NCBI GenBank assembly: GCA_902559075.1
Contig: CACEGO010000001.1
Span: 43,179 to 107,178 of the forward strand
Direction of reading: 5' to 3'
DNA from: an uncultured Pelagibacteraceae bacterium
GTDB taxonomy: Bacteria; Pseudomonadota; Alphaproteobacteria; Pelagibacterales; Pelagibacteraceae
DNA: 64,000 nt
The position numbers and the translations under genes are program-made. The notes beneath the pieces were generated by a model. That model did not search any database. It worked only from the letters and a program-made list of their open reading frames with translations, and had not been told where the DNA came from. Below are positions 51,496 to 63,373 of the stretch, one piece after another (the stretch's first letter is position 1; each line of letters opens with the position of its first letter).

Positions 51496-53412
51496 ATGCC
51501 TACAATAACATTACCTGATGGAAACAATATTAATTTCCCTAAAAAAGTTACTGGGATGGAAGTTGCTGAAAAAATTAGTAAATCATTAGCAAAACAAGCA
51601 ATGGTTATAAGTGTCAATGGCGAACTTAAAGATCTTGATCATTTAATTGAAAATGATTGTTCTGTAAAAATTTTTACCTCTAAAAATCCAGAAGGCTTGG
51701 AAATTATAAGACATGATACAGCTCATATTTTAGCAATGGCAGTTCAAGAGTTGTTTCCTGGAACGCAAGTTACAATTGGACCGGTGATTGAAAATGGATT
51801 TTATTATGACTTTGCTAGAAAAGAACCATTCACAGAGAATGACCTAGTAAAAATTGAAAATAAGATGAAAGAGATCGTGGATAGGAACGAAATAACAAAA
51901 AGAGAAGTTTGGGATAGAAATAAAGCAATTGATCATTTTAAAAAAAAGGGAGAAATTTATAAAGCTGAGCTAATTGAGGCCATTCCAGAAAATGAAGATG
52001 TATCAATATATTTTCACGGAAAATGGCATGACCTATGTAGAGGTCCTCATCTTTCCTCGACTGGTAAAATTGGAAAATATTTTAAACTTACAAAAGTATC
52101 AGGAGCATATTGGAGAGGAGACTCCAAAAATGAAATGTTACAACGAATATATGGTACAGGTTGGGCAACTCAAAAAGATCTAGATGAGTATTTAAGAAGA
52201 ATTGAAGAGGCTGAAAAAAGAGATCATAGAAAACTGGGAAAAGAAATGAATCTTTTTCATTTTAGAGAAGAAAGCCCAGGGTCAGTATTTTGGCATGAAA
52301 AAGGATGGGCTTTGTTTCAAAAATTAATTAACTATATGAGAAGTAGACAAGATGCTGCGGGTTATAAAGAGGTAAATACTCCAGAGGTGCTTGATAGACA
52401 ATTATGGGAAAAATCTGGTCATTGGGAAAAATATGGAGAAAACATGTACACTTCTGAAACACCAGATGAGAAAGTTTTTGCAATTAAACCAATGAATTGT
52501 CCTGGGCATATTCAGGTATTTAATCAAGGTTTAAAAAGTTATAGAGATCTTCCTTTGCGTATTGCAGAATTTGGAAAAGTACATCGATATGAACCCTCTG
52601 GAGCCTTACATGGATTATTAAGGGTTAGAGCTTTCACTCAAGATGATGCTCATATATTTTGTTCTGAAGATCAAATTACTAGCGAATGTTTAGAAGTAAC
52701 TAATTTAATTCTAGATATTTATAAAGATTTAGGATTTGAAAACGTAATTCTTAAATATGCAGATAGACCAGAAGTAAGAGTTGGGGATGATAAAATTTGG
52801 GATAAAGCTGAGGCTTCTTTGCTTAAGGCAGTTAAAGCTTCCAAGTTAGAATATAGTATTAATAAGGGTGAGGGAGCATTTTATGGTCCAAAAATTGAAT
52901 TTGTTTTAAGAGATGCAATCGGTAGAGACTGGCAATGTGGAACTTTACAGGTTGATTTAAATTTACCTGGAAGATTAGATGCATCATATGTTGATAAAGA
53001 TGGAACTAAAAAGGTTCCTGTTATGTTACATAGAGCATTATTTGGTTCTTTAGAAAGATTTGTTGGAATTCTAATTGAAAACTACGCAGGCAAGTTTCCT
53101 TTCTGGCTATCTCCTTTGCAGACAATGGTTATACCTGTCTCAGAGGAATTTAATGATTACGCAGTTGAAGTATCTAAAAAAATTAAAAATGCAGGTATTA
53201 GTTCTGCAGTAGACTTAAAAAATAATAATTTAAATTATAAAATAAGAGATCATTCTTTAGAAAAAATACCGCTTTTGTTAATTTGTGGTAAAAAAGAAGT
53301 TGACTCCAATTCAGTAACGATTAGAAGATTAGACTCTAATAAACAAGAAAATATGGATATAGATAAATTCTTAAAAACATTTTCCGCTTTGAATAAAGCA
53401 TCATCAAACTAA
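51496..53412 (+). CDS. thrS: Threonyl-tRNA synthetase
   Basis: ThrS charges tRNA-Thr and edits serine mischarging. The 638-residue class II enzyme has the TGS domain (about 1-62), the editing domain with HDTAHILAMAVQELFPG (about 73-90) and the TKREVWDRNKAIDHF region, the catalytic core with MNCPGHIQVF (zinc cysteine near 334), GEGAFYGPKIEFVLRD and LHRALFGSLERFVGIL, and the anticodon-binding domain. Its ATG follows the GT4 stop directly, and infC begins at the base after its stop. Confidence 0.98.
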   Translation: MPTITLPDGNNINFPKKVTGMEVAEKISKSLAKQAMVISVNGELKDLDHLIENDCSVKIFTSKNPEGLEIIRHDTAHILAMAVQELFPGTQVTIGPVIENGFYYDFARKEPFTENDLVKIENKMKEIVDRNEITKREVWDRNKAIDHFKKKGEIYKAELIEAIPENEDVSIYFHGKWHDLCRGPHLSSTGKIGKYFKLTKVSGAYWRGDSKNEMLQRIYGTGWATQKDLDEYLRRIEEAEKRDHRKLGKEMNLFHFREESPGSVFWHEKGWALFQKLINYMRSRQDAAGYKEVNTPEVLDRQLWEKSGHWEKYGENMYTSETPDEKVFAIKPMNCPGHIQVFNQGLKSYRDLPLRIAEFGKVHRYEPSGALHGLLRVRAFTQDDAHIFCSEDQITSECLEVTNLILDIYKDLGFENVILKYADRPEVRVGDDKIWDKAEASLLKAVKASKLEYSINKGEGAFYGPKIEFVLRDAIGRDWQCGTLQVDLNLPGRLDASYVDKDGTKKVPVMLHRALFGSLERFVGILIENYAGKFPFWLSPLQTMVIPVSEEFNDYAVEVSKKIKNAGISSAVDLKNNNLNYKIRDHSLEKIPLLLICGKKEVDSNSVTIRRLDSNKQENMDIDKFLKTFSALNKASSN

Positions 53413-53958
53413 GTGGCAGATTTCAAACAAAATTATTTTCAAAGAAGAACTAAGGATAGAGGTCCAAGATCTAACAATAGAATCTCTTCTCCTGATGTGC
53501 AGGTTATAGCAAGTGATGGAGAAAATCTTGGAGTGATGAATACCAATGAGGCAATCTCTATGGCAAAAAATCAAGGTTTGGATTTAATTGAAATAGCTCC
53601 TAATGCAAAACCTCCTGTATGCAAAATCATGGATATGGGTAAATATAAGTATGATGCTCAAAAAAAAGCAAATCTTGCAAAGAAAAAACAAAAAATTGTT
53701 TCTTTAAAAGAAATTAAAATGAGACCTGTTACGGAAACTCATGATTATGAGTTTAAAGTTAAAAATGCTAAAAAATTTATAGCTAAAGGGGATAAGGTTA
53801 AATTTACTATAAGATTTAAGGGTCGAGAGCTTCAGCATTCTCATCTTGGAAATGAACTAATGGGAAAAATTAAAGAAGATATGAAGGATATTGGCAAGGT
53901 AGAATTGCATCCCAAATTTGATGGGAAGCAAATGATAATGGTAATTCAACCTTTATAA
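53413..53958 (+). CDS. infC: Translation initiation factor IF-3
   Basis: IF-3 keeps 30S subunits free and checks the start codon. The 181-residue protein has the N-domain with GENLGVMNTNEAISMAKNQGLDLIEIAPNAKPPVCKIMDMGKY split by a helical linker, and the C-domain with RPVTETHDYEFK and KVKFTIRFKGRELQH. The first in-frame start codon is GTG at 53413, the base after the thrS stop. IF-3 discriminates against rare start codons, so a non-ATG start could allow autocontrol, as AUU does in E. coli. rpmI follows at 54012. Confidence 0.96.
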   Translation: MADFKQNYFQRRTKDRGPRSNNRISSPDVQVIASDGENLGVMNTNEAISMAKNQGLDLIEIAPNAKPPVCKIMDMGKYKYDAQKKANLAKKKQKIVSLKEIKMRPVTETHDYEFKVKNAKKFIAKGDKVKFTIRFKGRELQHSHLGNELMGKIKEDMKDIGKVELHPKFDGKQMIMVIQPL

Positions 53959-54011
53959 GCTTTAATATAGGTTGTAAAATTATATCTTTCTTTGTATAAG
54001 ACCGCTGAATT

Positions 54012-54218
54012 ATGCCAAAACTAAAAACAAAAAGCTCAGCGAAAAAAAGATTTAAAATTTCTGCCAAGGGCAAAGTAATATCTGCTCAAGCAGGTAAAAG
54101 ACATGGTATGATTAAAAGAACTAAGTCACAGATAAGAAAACTAAGAGGCACAACAACATTGTCTAAACAAGATGGTAAAATTGTTAAGTCATATATGCCT
54201 TACAGTTTAAGAGGTTAA
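54012..54218 (+). CDS. rpmI: 50S ribosomal protein L35
   Basis: The 68-residue basic protein begins [20 protein letters not shown], the L35 hallmark, and contains [19 protein letters not shown]. It binds 23S rRNA in the large subunit. It sits in the classical infC-rpmI-rplT order. The 53-base gap from infC holds no obvious L20-leader pseudoknot. rplT begins one base past its stop. Confidence 0.97.
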   Translation: MPKLKTKSSAKKRFKISAKGKVISAQAGKRHGMIKRTKSQIRKLRGTTTLSKQDGKIVKSYMPYSLRG

Positions 54219-54219
54219 A

Positions 54220-54576
54220 ATGGCAAGAGTTAAAAGAGGCGTTACAAGTAAAGCTAAACATAAAAAAGTTTTAAAAGCTGTAAAAGGCCAATGGGGCAGA
54301 AGAAAAAATACTATTAGAGTGGCTAAGCAGGCAATGGAAAAATCCATGCAATATGCATACAGGGACAGAAGGAACAAAAAAAGAGATTTCAAATCATTGT
54401 GGATACAAAGAATTAATGCTGGTGTCAGAGCAGAGGGCATGACCTATTCAAAATTTATTAATGGTTTAAGTAAATGTGGTGTTGCAATCGATAGAAAAAT
54501 TTTAGCAGAAATTGCTTACGATAGTCCAGAAGCATTTAAAACAATTGTGCAAAAAGCTCAATCCGCTTTAAATTAA
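54220..54576 (+). CDS. rplT: 50S ribosomal protein L20
   Basis: The 118-residue protein begins [22 protein letters not shown] and contains the basic [17 protein letters not shown] and [21 protein letters not shown] blocks typical of L20, with the N-terminal tail that threads into 23S rRNA. In E. coli it represses its own operon; an equivalent site is not evident. Length normal. pheS follows after 40 bases. Confidence 0.98.
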   Translation: MARVKRGVTSKAKHKKVLKAVKGQWGRRKNTIRVAKQAMEKSMQYAYRDRRNKKRDFKSLWIQRINAGVRAEGMTYSKFINGLSKCGVAIDRKILAEIAYDSPEAFKTIVQKAQSALN

Positions 54577-54616
54577 TCCCTATTGTTTTTATTTCTTAAG
54601 TAAATAATCTACTAAT

Positions 54617-55684
54617 ATGTCAGATATAAAAAATATTAGAGATCAATTTGTATCAAAGCTTAAAGATGAATTAAGCTTAGAAGAAATCAATACAATTAAA
54701 ACAGAGTTATTTGGTAAAAATGGTCAAATATCATCTGTATTTAAAACTGTAGGATCAATACCAGAGACTGATAGAAAAAACTTTGCAGCAGATTTAAATA
54801 AAATAAAAGATGAACTTCACTCTTTAATTACAAAAAAGATTAAAGAAAATGAAACTAAAGAAATTAATCAAAAATTAGAAAAAGAAAAAGTTGATATAAC
54901 TTTACCAGAAAGACCTTTTGTTAGGGGAAAAATTCATCCTGTGTCTCAAACAATAGATGAGATTTCATCAATTTTTTCAGAAATTGGTTTTAGTGTAGAA
55001 GAAGGACCAGATGTAGAAAATGAATATAATAATTTTACTGCATTAAATACTCCAGATAATCATCCGGCTCGTGATATGCATGATACTTTTTACCTAGATG
55101 AAAATAAGGAAGTTCTATTAAGAACTCATACTTCACCAGTTCAAATAAGAACTATGGTAAAAGATAAACCACCTTTTAAAATTATTGCACCAGGTAGAAC
55201 CTATAGATCTGATAGTGATCAAACGCATGCACCAATGTTTCATCAGGTAGAGGGTCTTCATATTGATAAAAATATAAACATGGGTCACTTGAAAGGATGT
55301 TTAAACTATTTTATCAAAGAATTCTTTGAAGTCGAAAAAATTAAAATGAGATTTAGACCAAGTCATTTTCCTTTTACAGAACCATCTGCAGAAGTAGACA
55401 TTGGTTATGAAATTAAAGATGGAAAAATTATTATAGGTGAGGGGGATCAGTGGCTTGAAATTTTAGGATGTGGAATGGTTCATCCAAATGTTTTGAAAAA
55501 TGTCAAAGTTGATCCTAATAAGTACCAAGGATATGCGTTTGGTATAGGAATAGATCGATTGGCAATGTTAAAATATGGAATTAATGATTTGAGATCTTTT
55601 TTTGAATGTGATTATAGATGGTTAAACCATTTTGGATTTGATCCACTTGATGTACCAACAAATTATAGAGGTTTAAGTAGATGA
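54617..55684 (+). CDS. pheS: Phenylalanyl-tRNA synthetase alpha subunit
   Basis: The catalytic subunit of the alpha2-beta2 enzyme charges tRNA-Phe. The 355-residue class II protein has an N-terminal coiled-coil (about 1-95), motif 2 in [22 protein letters not shown] (about 195-216), [16 protein letters not shown], and motif 3 with [11 protein letters not shown] (about 312-322). Its stop overlaps the pheT start as ATGA, so the two subunits are co-translated. Confidence 0.98.
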   Translation: MSDIKNIRDQFVSKLKDELSLEEINTIKTELFGKNGQISSVFKTVGSIPETDRKNFAADLNKIKDELHSLITKKIKENETKEINQKLEKEKVDITLPERPFVRGKIHPVSQTIDEISSIFSEIGFSVEEGPDVENEYNNFTALNTPDNHPARDMHDTFYLDENKEVLLRTHTSPVQIRTMVKDKPPFKIIAPGRTYRSDSDQTHAPMFHQVEGLHIDKNINMGHLKGCLNYFIKEFFEVEKIKMRFRPSHFPFTEPSAEVDIGYEIKDGKIIIGEGDQWLEILGCGMVHPNVLKNVKVDPNKYQGYAFGIGIDRLAMLKYGINDLRSFFECDYRWLNHFGFDPLDVPTNYRGLSR

Positions 55685-58089
55685 AGATAACATTCGATTG
55701 GTTAAAAGATCACCTAAAAATAAGCGCGAAGGAAGAAAGATTACTAGAAAAATTAACTGATATCGGACTTGAAGTTGAAGGTGTTGAAAATTTATCTGAA
55801 GGTCTAGATTTGTTTAAAGTTGCAAAAATTTTAAAAACTGAAAAACATCCTAATGCAGATCGACTAAAAGTTTGTGATGTTGATGTGGGTGAAAAAGAAA
55901 TTAAGAAGGTAGTATGTGGTGCAACAAACGCTAGAGAGGGTTTAATCACTGTTTATGCTCCTCCAGGTGCAATTATTCCAAAAAATAAAACTAAATTAGT
56001 CATAGCTAAAATTAGAGACGTAACCTCGTATGGAATGCTTTGTTCTGAATCGGAACTTAATTTATCTGATGAAAGCGATGGAATAACAGAGCTTTCATCC
56101 TCAAAATACAACAAAAGTATAGGAAAAAGTTTTTTCACAGAATTTAGCTCTAATTTAATAGATCTATCAATTACACCAAATAGACCAGATTGTCTTGGTG
56201 TCAGAGGAATAGCCAGAGATTTAGCAGCTTCAGGATTTGGTAAATTAAAACAGGCAAAAGAACAAAAAATAAGGTCAAAAAAAGCTCAAACAGTTAAAGT
56301 AAAAATTATAAATGAAAAAAATCAGGGATGTTTTTCTTTTGGAAGTTGTTTGGTGACAAATGTAAAAAATGCAGAAAGTCCTAAGTGGCTAAAAGATAAA
56401 TTAATTTCAATAGGTCAAAAACCTATTTCAGCAATTGTAGATGTTACAAATTATGTAATGTTAGATATTAATCGTCCACTACACGCTTATGATGCCGATA
56501 AAATTGAAAAAGAAATAGTTGTTAGAAACTCAAAATCTGGAGAAAAATTTACAGCTCTGGATAACAAAAATTATAAGCTTGAAGACGATATGTGTGTAAT
56601 AAGTGATGACAAAGGTGTATTAGGACTTGGCGGTATTATTGGAGGTACAAGATCTGGAACAGAGATGAATACAAAAAATGTTTTAATCGAGTCAGCTTAT
56701 TTTGATCCAAGATCAATTAGAAAAACTGCTAAGAAGTTAAATATTGATACAGATGCGAAATTTAGATTTGAAAGAGGAATAGACCAATTGTCAATTGAAG
56801 AAGGTTTAAATAAAGCAGCATTTTTAATTAAAGAAATTTGTGGCGGAGAAATTAGCAAAATTGACATCCAAAAGATTAATACATTTAAAAATCAAATTAT
56901 TAAATTTGATCCAAATTCGTTTGAAAAAGTAACTGGTTTTAAAATTTCAAAAAAAAATATGTTAAAAATTTTAGAAAACCTTGGTTTTAAATGTAAAAAA
57001 GATAAAAAAGTTTTTAAATTAACTATACCATCTTGGAGACCAGACATTTCTCAAGAAATAGATGTAGTTGAGGAGTTAGTAAGAATAGTTGGATATGACA
57101 AGATAAATATTCAGGAGCCAGTGAAAGAGAGAAAAAAACCTACTTTGACACAATCACAAAAACTATTTCACTTTCTTCAAAGAGCAGTAGCTTCAAAAGG
57201 ATATTTAGAGGCTATAACTTGGTCTTTCACTGATGCAAAATATAATGATCATTTTAAAGGTCAAAACAAAGAATTAAAAATTTTAAATCCTATTAGTTCA
57301 GAATTGGGGGTTTTAAGAAATTCCATATTTTCTAATTTAATTATGTATATGAGTAAAAATATAGATAGAGGCATTAAAGATTTATCTATTTTTGAGATAG
57401 GACCCACTTTCTATGGAAAAAAACCCGGTGAACAAAATATAGTAGTTTGTGGATTAGCGGCTGGAAAAAAATCACGTCTTTCTTGGTTAGAAAAGGAGAG
57501 AAATGTTGATGTTTTTGATATTAAAAGAGATGTTGTTCAAACTTTAGTTGAAGCAGGCTACGACTTAGAAAAATTTTTTATTGATGATAAAACACCTGAT
57601 TATTATCATCCAGGGAAATCAGGAAGATTATTTTTAAACAGAGGCAAAGAAAGTGTTGCTGCTTATTTTGGCGAAATTCATCCTAATATTTTAAAGCAAA
57701 TTGACATGAAAACAGTGTCTTTATTAGGTTTTGAGATATTTCTTGATAATTTAAAATTACCTAAAAAATTATTAAAAGATCAAAAAACAAAATATTCTGT
57801 TTCAGATTATCAAAAATCAGAAAGAGATTTTGCTTTTATAGTTGACAAAAAAATTAATGTTCAGGACTTAGTAAATGTCATAGCAAATGTTGATAAGAAT
57901 TTGATATCAAACATTAAAGTTTTTGATGTTTATGAGGGTGAAAATATTCCGGAGAATCAAAAATCAATTGCAATAAGTGTTACAATCCAATCACAAGAAA
58001 AAACTCTTAAAGAAGCTGATTTAGATAAAATTAATAAATCAATTATAGAAACAGTCGAAAATAAAACTGGCGCAAAAATTCGATCCTAA
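55681..58089 (+). CDS. pheT: Phenylalanyl-tRNA synthetase beta subunit
   Basis: The 802-residue beta subunit recognises tRNA-Phe and edits mischarged tyrosine. Domains in order: N-terminal B1 ([11 protein letters not shown]), the OB-fold tRNA-binding domain (about 40-150, with [15 protein letters not shown] and [14 protein letters not shown]), the B3/B4 editing domain ([19 protein letters not shown]), B5, the catalytic-like core, and a C-terminal ferredoxin-like anticodon-binding domain (about 710-802, [16 protein letters not shown]). Length normal. lepA starts 5 bases after its stop. Confidence 0.98.
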   Translation: MKITFDWLKDHLKISAKEERLLEKLTDIGLEVEGVENLSEGLDLFKVAKILKTEKHPNADRLKVCDVDVGEKEIKKVVCGATNAREGLITVYAPPGAIIPKNKTKLVIAKIRDVTSYGMLCSESELNLSDESDGITELSSSKYNKSIGKSFFTEFSSNLIDLSITPNRPDCLGVRGIARDLAASGFGKLKQAKEQKIRSKKAQTVKVKIINEKNQGCFSFGSCLVTNVKNAESPKWLKDKLISIGQKPISAIVDVTNYVMLDINRPLHAYDADKIEKEIVVRNSKSGEKFTALDNKNYKLEDDMCVISDDKGVLGLGGIIGGTRSGTEMNTKNVLIESAYFDPRSIRKTAKKLNIDTDAKFRFERGIDQLSIEEGLNKAAFLIKEICGGEISKIDIQKINTFKNQIIKFDPNSFEKVTGFKISKKNMLKILENLGFKCKKDKKVFKLTIPSWRPDISQEIDVVEELVRIVGYDKINIQEPVKERKKPTLTQSQKLFHFLQRAVASKGYLEAITWSFTDAKYNDHFKGQNKELKILNPISSELGVLRNSIFSNLIMYMSKNIDRGIKDLSIFEIGPTFYGKKPGEQNIVVCGLAAGKKSRLSWLEKERNVDVFDIKRDVVQTLVEAGYDLEKFFIDDKTPDYYHPGKSGRLFLNRGKESVAAYFGEIHPNILKQIDMKTVSLLGFEIFLDNLKLPKKLLKDQKTKYSVSDYQKSERDFAFIVDKKINVQDLVNVIANVDKNLISNIKVFDVYEGENIPENQKSIAISVTIQSQEKTLKEADLDKINKSIIETVENKTGAKIRS

Positions 58090-58094
58090 AGCCA

Positions 58095-59903
58095 ATGAGT
58101 TCAATTGATAACATAAGAAATTTCGCCATCATTGCACATATAGATCATGGAAAATCTACTATTGCAGATAGAATAATTCATAGTTGTGGTGGTTTGACAG
58201 AAAGAGAGATGAAAGCACAAGTTTTAGACTCAATGGATATTGAACGTGAAAGAGGCATTACAATTAAAGCTCAAACTGTAAAATTAAACTATAAGGCTAA
58301 AGATGGGAAAAAATATATTTTAAATATTATAGATACACCCGGCCACGTAGATTTCAGTTACGAGGTTAGTAGATCATTATATGCGTGCGAAGGTTCAATT
58401 TTGATTGTAGATAGTACACAAGGGGTTGAGGCTCAAACTTTAGCAAACGTTTACCAAGCATTAGATACAAATCATGAAATTGTTCCAGTATTAAACAAAG
58501 TAGATTTACCAGCCTCTGATTTAGATAGAACAAAAACACAAATCGAAGAAGTTATAGGTATAGATACTGAAAATGCTATTCCATGCTCCGGAAAAACTGG
58601 TGAGGGAATAGAGGATATTTTAGAGCAAATAATAAATACTTTACCTGCACCAAAGGGAAAAAGTTCATCTGATTTAAAATGTTTATTAGTAGACAGTTGG
58701 TACGATACTTATTTAGGTGTTGTTATATTAGTTAGAGTGATTGATGGAAAACTCTCAAAACATATGAAGATTAAAATGATGTCTACAAATCAAGAATATA
58801 TTGTTGAAAAAGTTGGTGTTTTTACACCAAAGCCAGTTAATATTACTGAATTAAAAACTGGAGAAATAGGTTTTATCACAACAGGAATAAAAGTACTATC
58901 AGATACAAAAGTAGGCGATACAATTTGTGATGCAACAAAGCCTTTAAAAGAAGCTTTGCCAGGTTTTAAACCTAGTAAACCTGTGGTATTTTGCGGATTA
59001 TTTCCTGTAGATAGTTCTGAGTTTCAAAAATTAAAAGATGGTTTAGCAAAATTACAATTAAATGATGCAAGCTTTTCTTTTGAACCAGAGTCTTCTTCAG
59101 CTTTGGGATTAGGTTTTAGATGTGGATTTTTAGGATTGCTTCATTTAGAAATTGTAACGGAGCGACTTGAGAGAGAATTTGACGTTAATTTATTAACAAC
59201 AACTCCAGGTGTAGTTTATAAAGTTCATCTTAATAATGGTGATAATATTGATTTACAAAATCCATCAAGCTTACCAGATCCAACGTTAATAAAATATATT
59301 GAAGAACCATGGATTAAGGCAACTATCATTACTCCAGACCAGTACTTGGGTTCAATAATTAAAATGTGTCAGGACAAAAGAGGAATACAAACCAATCTTA
59401 GTTACTCTGGGAATAGAGCGGTTTTAAATTATGAACTCCCACTAAATGAAGTTGTCTTTGATTTTAATGATAGACTAAAGTCAATGACGAGTGGATATGC
59501 AAGTTTTGATTATGAAATAATTGAGCATAGAGAGGGTGATCTAGTAAAACTTGGTATTTTAGTAAATGGTGAACCTGTTGATGCTTTAGCTATGATGATT
59601 CATAAAGATTTTGCTCAAAAAACTGGAAGAGAAGTTTGTGAAAAATTAAAAGATTTAATACCAAGACACAATTTCATGATTCCAGTACAGGCAGCAATAG
59701 GAGGAAAAATTATCGCTAGAGAAACTATTAAAGGTTTTAAAAAAGACGTATTAACAAAAATTCATGGTGGGGGCGCTACAGACAGGAAAAGAAAATTATT
59801 AGAAAAACAAAAAAAAGGAAAAGCTAGATCAAAACAATTTGGAAGAGTTGAAATCCCCCAAGAGGCCTTTATTGGTGTATTAAAAATCAGTAAGGAAAAA
59901 TAA
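58095..59903 (+). CDS. lepA: Elongation factor 4 (LepA GTPase)
   Basis: LepA is a ribosome-associated translational GTPase, thought to help 30S biogenesis and recovery from stalling. The 602-residue protein shows G1 [13 protein letters not shown] (14-26), G2 [12 protein letters not shown]3 [12 protein letters not shown] and G4 NKVDLPASD, then the EF-G-like domains II, III and V and the LepA-specific C-terminal domain ending [20 protein letters not shown]. It is the last gene of the thrS-lepA run; the gene after it is convergent. Confidence 0.98.
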   Translation: MSSIDNIRNFAIIAHIDHGKSTIADRIIHSCGGLTEREMKAQVLDSMDIERERGITIKAQTVKLNYKAKDGKKYILNIIDTPGHVDFSYEVSRSLYACEGSILIVDSTQGVEAQTLANVYQALDTNHEIVPVLNKVDLPASDLDRTKTQIEEVIGIDTENAIPCSGKTGEGIEDILEQIINTLPAPKGKSSSDLKCLLVDSWYDTYLGVVILVRVIDGKLSKHMKIKMMSTNQEYIVEKVGVFTPKPVNITELKTGEIGFITTGIKVLSDTKVGDTICDATKPLKEALPGFKPSKPVVFCGLFPVDSSEFQKLKDGLAKLQLNDASFSFEPESSSALGLGFRCGFLGLLHLEIVTERLEREFDVNLLTTTPGVVYKVHLNNGDNIDLQNPSSLPDPTLIKYIEEPWIKATIITPDQYLGSIIKMCQDKRGIQTNLSYSGNRAVLNYELPLNEVVFDFNDRLKSMTSGYASFDYEIIEHREGDLVKLGILVNGEPVDALAMMIHKDFAQKTGREVCEKLKDLIPRHNFMIPVQAAIGGKIIARETIKGFKKDVLTKIHGGGATDRKRKLLEKQKKGKARSKQFGRVEIPQEAFIGVLKISKEK

Positions 59904-59920
59904 ATATCAAGATTTATATT

Positions 59921-61057
59921 TTAAATAATTCCTTCAATACTTCTGTGGTCATCACAACATATAATTTTGGATTTCTTATTAGCCTTTATTGTTTTAAAGT
60001 TTTGCTTAAAACTATCAGGAGATAAATTTAGTTTATAAAACTCTTGTACTTTTGATCTTTTTAAAATAATTTCATCTTCTTTCATATTAAATGCTTCGTG
60101 AATTTTATCTTTAAGCTCATCAAGATTAGAATAAATTAATGAATTTTCATTAGTCAAGTTAGGAATTATCAGTTTGTTACAATTTGTTATCGGTATTGAA
60201 CCAACTTTAATACCCTCAATCAAATGATGACATAATGGCATCACTACACCAGGGCAGTTTAAGTTAAAACATGACCGACCTAACAAGTCTAAGTTTTCTT
60301 TAAAATTTAGTTTATATGATGTTTTTTTAATTACATTTTCATGTAGGCAAAAAATAATTTTTTTTTTTAAGAATTCAGAATTTTTTAAATCATTCTTTGA
60401 ATTTATAAAATAAACTTCTGATTTAAATTCTTTTGTAATAAAATCTATAATTTTTATTCTATTTGGAAATTTTTCAGGTTCTTTTTTCCAATAGAAATTC
60501 CTATAACCTTCTTCATTAACAGATCCAGAAAAATAAATTCTTATATTAAAATTAGGTTTATTCAAAATATTGATTTTTTTATAAAATGAATTGTAGATTC
60601 TCGGATACATGAAATAAGGCATAATCATGTCATTTGTTTTGAAATTATTATTATAAAAATATTTAAAATAATTTGTATCAATTGAAATTTCTTCATTTTC
60701 TTCATCAGAATTCATATTTATTTTTATCTTTTTTTTATTTTTATAGAAAGAATTTGCGGTTGTGAATTTGAAAAAGTTTAAAAATCCAATCCTTCTTAAT
60801 AATTTTTTTGCATTTTCATTATTTGTATATGTAAAATGATATTCGTCTTTCAAAGAGTACAAAAAAAAATTTATATAGCTATTATCTTTAAAAGAACCTA
60901 GGTCTATATTTTTTTTAGAGTTAAATTTAAAAATGTTAAGCTTAACTAATATATCTAAAAAAAAATTTTTAATCTTATATTCAATAAATCTAAGTATAAT
61001 TTTACTGTTATTATATTTCCTGAATGTTAAACTTGCTTTAAATTTTTTGAAGTTCAT
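59921..61057 (-). CDS. Putative glycosyltransferase (exostosin/GT10-like), uncharacterised
   Basis: A 378-residue soluble protein, rich in Asn, Lys, Phe and Ile, with no signal peptide or clear membrane segment. The most informative block is LLGRSCFNLNCPGVVMPLCHHLIEGIKVGSIPI (key features: SCFNLNCPG, EGIKVGSIPI), which resembles the donor-binding core of exostosin-like GTs. A more distant part, NFNIRIYFSGSVNEEGY, resembles their first strand. Donor, acceptor and pathway are unknown. It lies alone between lepA and tRNA-Ser, on the opposite strand to both, and its composition looks poorer in GC than its neighbours, hinting at variable or transferred origin. Confidence 0.55.
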   Translation of the reverse strand: MNFKKFKASLTFRKYNNSKIILRFIEYKIKNFFLDILVKLNIFKFNSKKNIDLGSFKDNSYINFFLYSLKDEYHFTYTNNENAKKLLRRIGFLNFFKFTTANSFYKNKKKIKINMNSDEENEEISIDTNYFKYFYNNNFKTNDMIMPYFMYPRIYNSFYKKINILNKPNFNIRIYFSGSVNEEGYRNFYWKKEPEKFPNRIKIIDFITKEFKSEVYFINSKNDLKNSEFLKKKIIFCLHENVIKKTSYKLNFKENLDLLGRSCFNLNCPGVVMPLCHHLIEGIKVGSIPITNCNKLIIPNLTNENSLIYSNLDELKDKIHEAFNMKEDEIILKRSKVQEFYKLNLSPDSFKQNFKTIKANKKSKIICCDDHRSIEGII

Positions 61058-61102
61058 GTTTATATTGTTTAATTATAATATATTAGATTAGCAATTAACA
61101 AT

Positions 61103-61192
61103 GGAGAGGTGGCCGAGTGGTTGAAGGCGCACGCTTGGAAAGCGTGTAAAGGAGCAATTCTTTCATGGGTTCGAATCCCATTCTCTCCGCCA
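61103..61192 (+). tRNA. tRNA-Ser (anticodon GGA)
   Basis: A class II tRNA with acceptor stem GGAGAGG paired with TCTCTCC (one G-T wobble), discriminator G, and encoded CCA. The anticodon stem CACGC/GCGTG encloses TTGGAAA, giving anticodon GGA (reads UCC and UCU). The variable arm is long (about 17 bases), and the T loop is GGTTCGAATCC. A short AAATAA/TTATTT hairpin follows (61195-61209) and may help end the transcript. Confidence 0.96.
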
Positions 61193-61194
61193 GC

Positions 61195-61211
61195 AAATAA
61201 GCTTTATTTTT
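61195..61211 (+). terminator. Weak hairpin after tRNA-Ser
   Basis: AAATAA and TTATTT pair around a three-base loop and run into T bases, just after the encoded CCA. The stem is entirely A-T apart from the loop, so it may be a weak terminator or chance. Confidence 0.3.
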
Positions 61212-61253
61212 CAAGGGCTATTTCGTCATTTTAAAGTTTTTTTATTAAGATAA

Positions 61254-63371
<2,118 letters not shown>

Positions 63372-63373
63372 AG

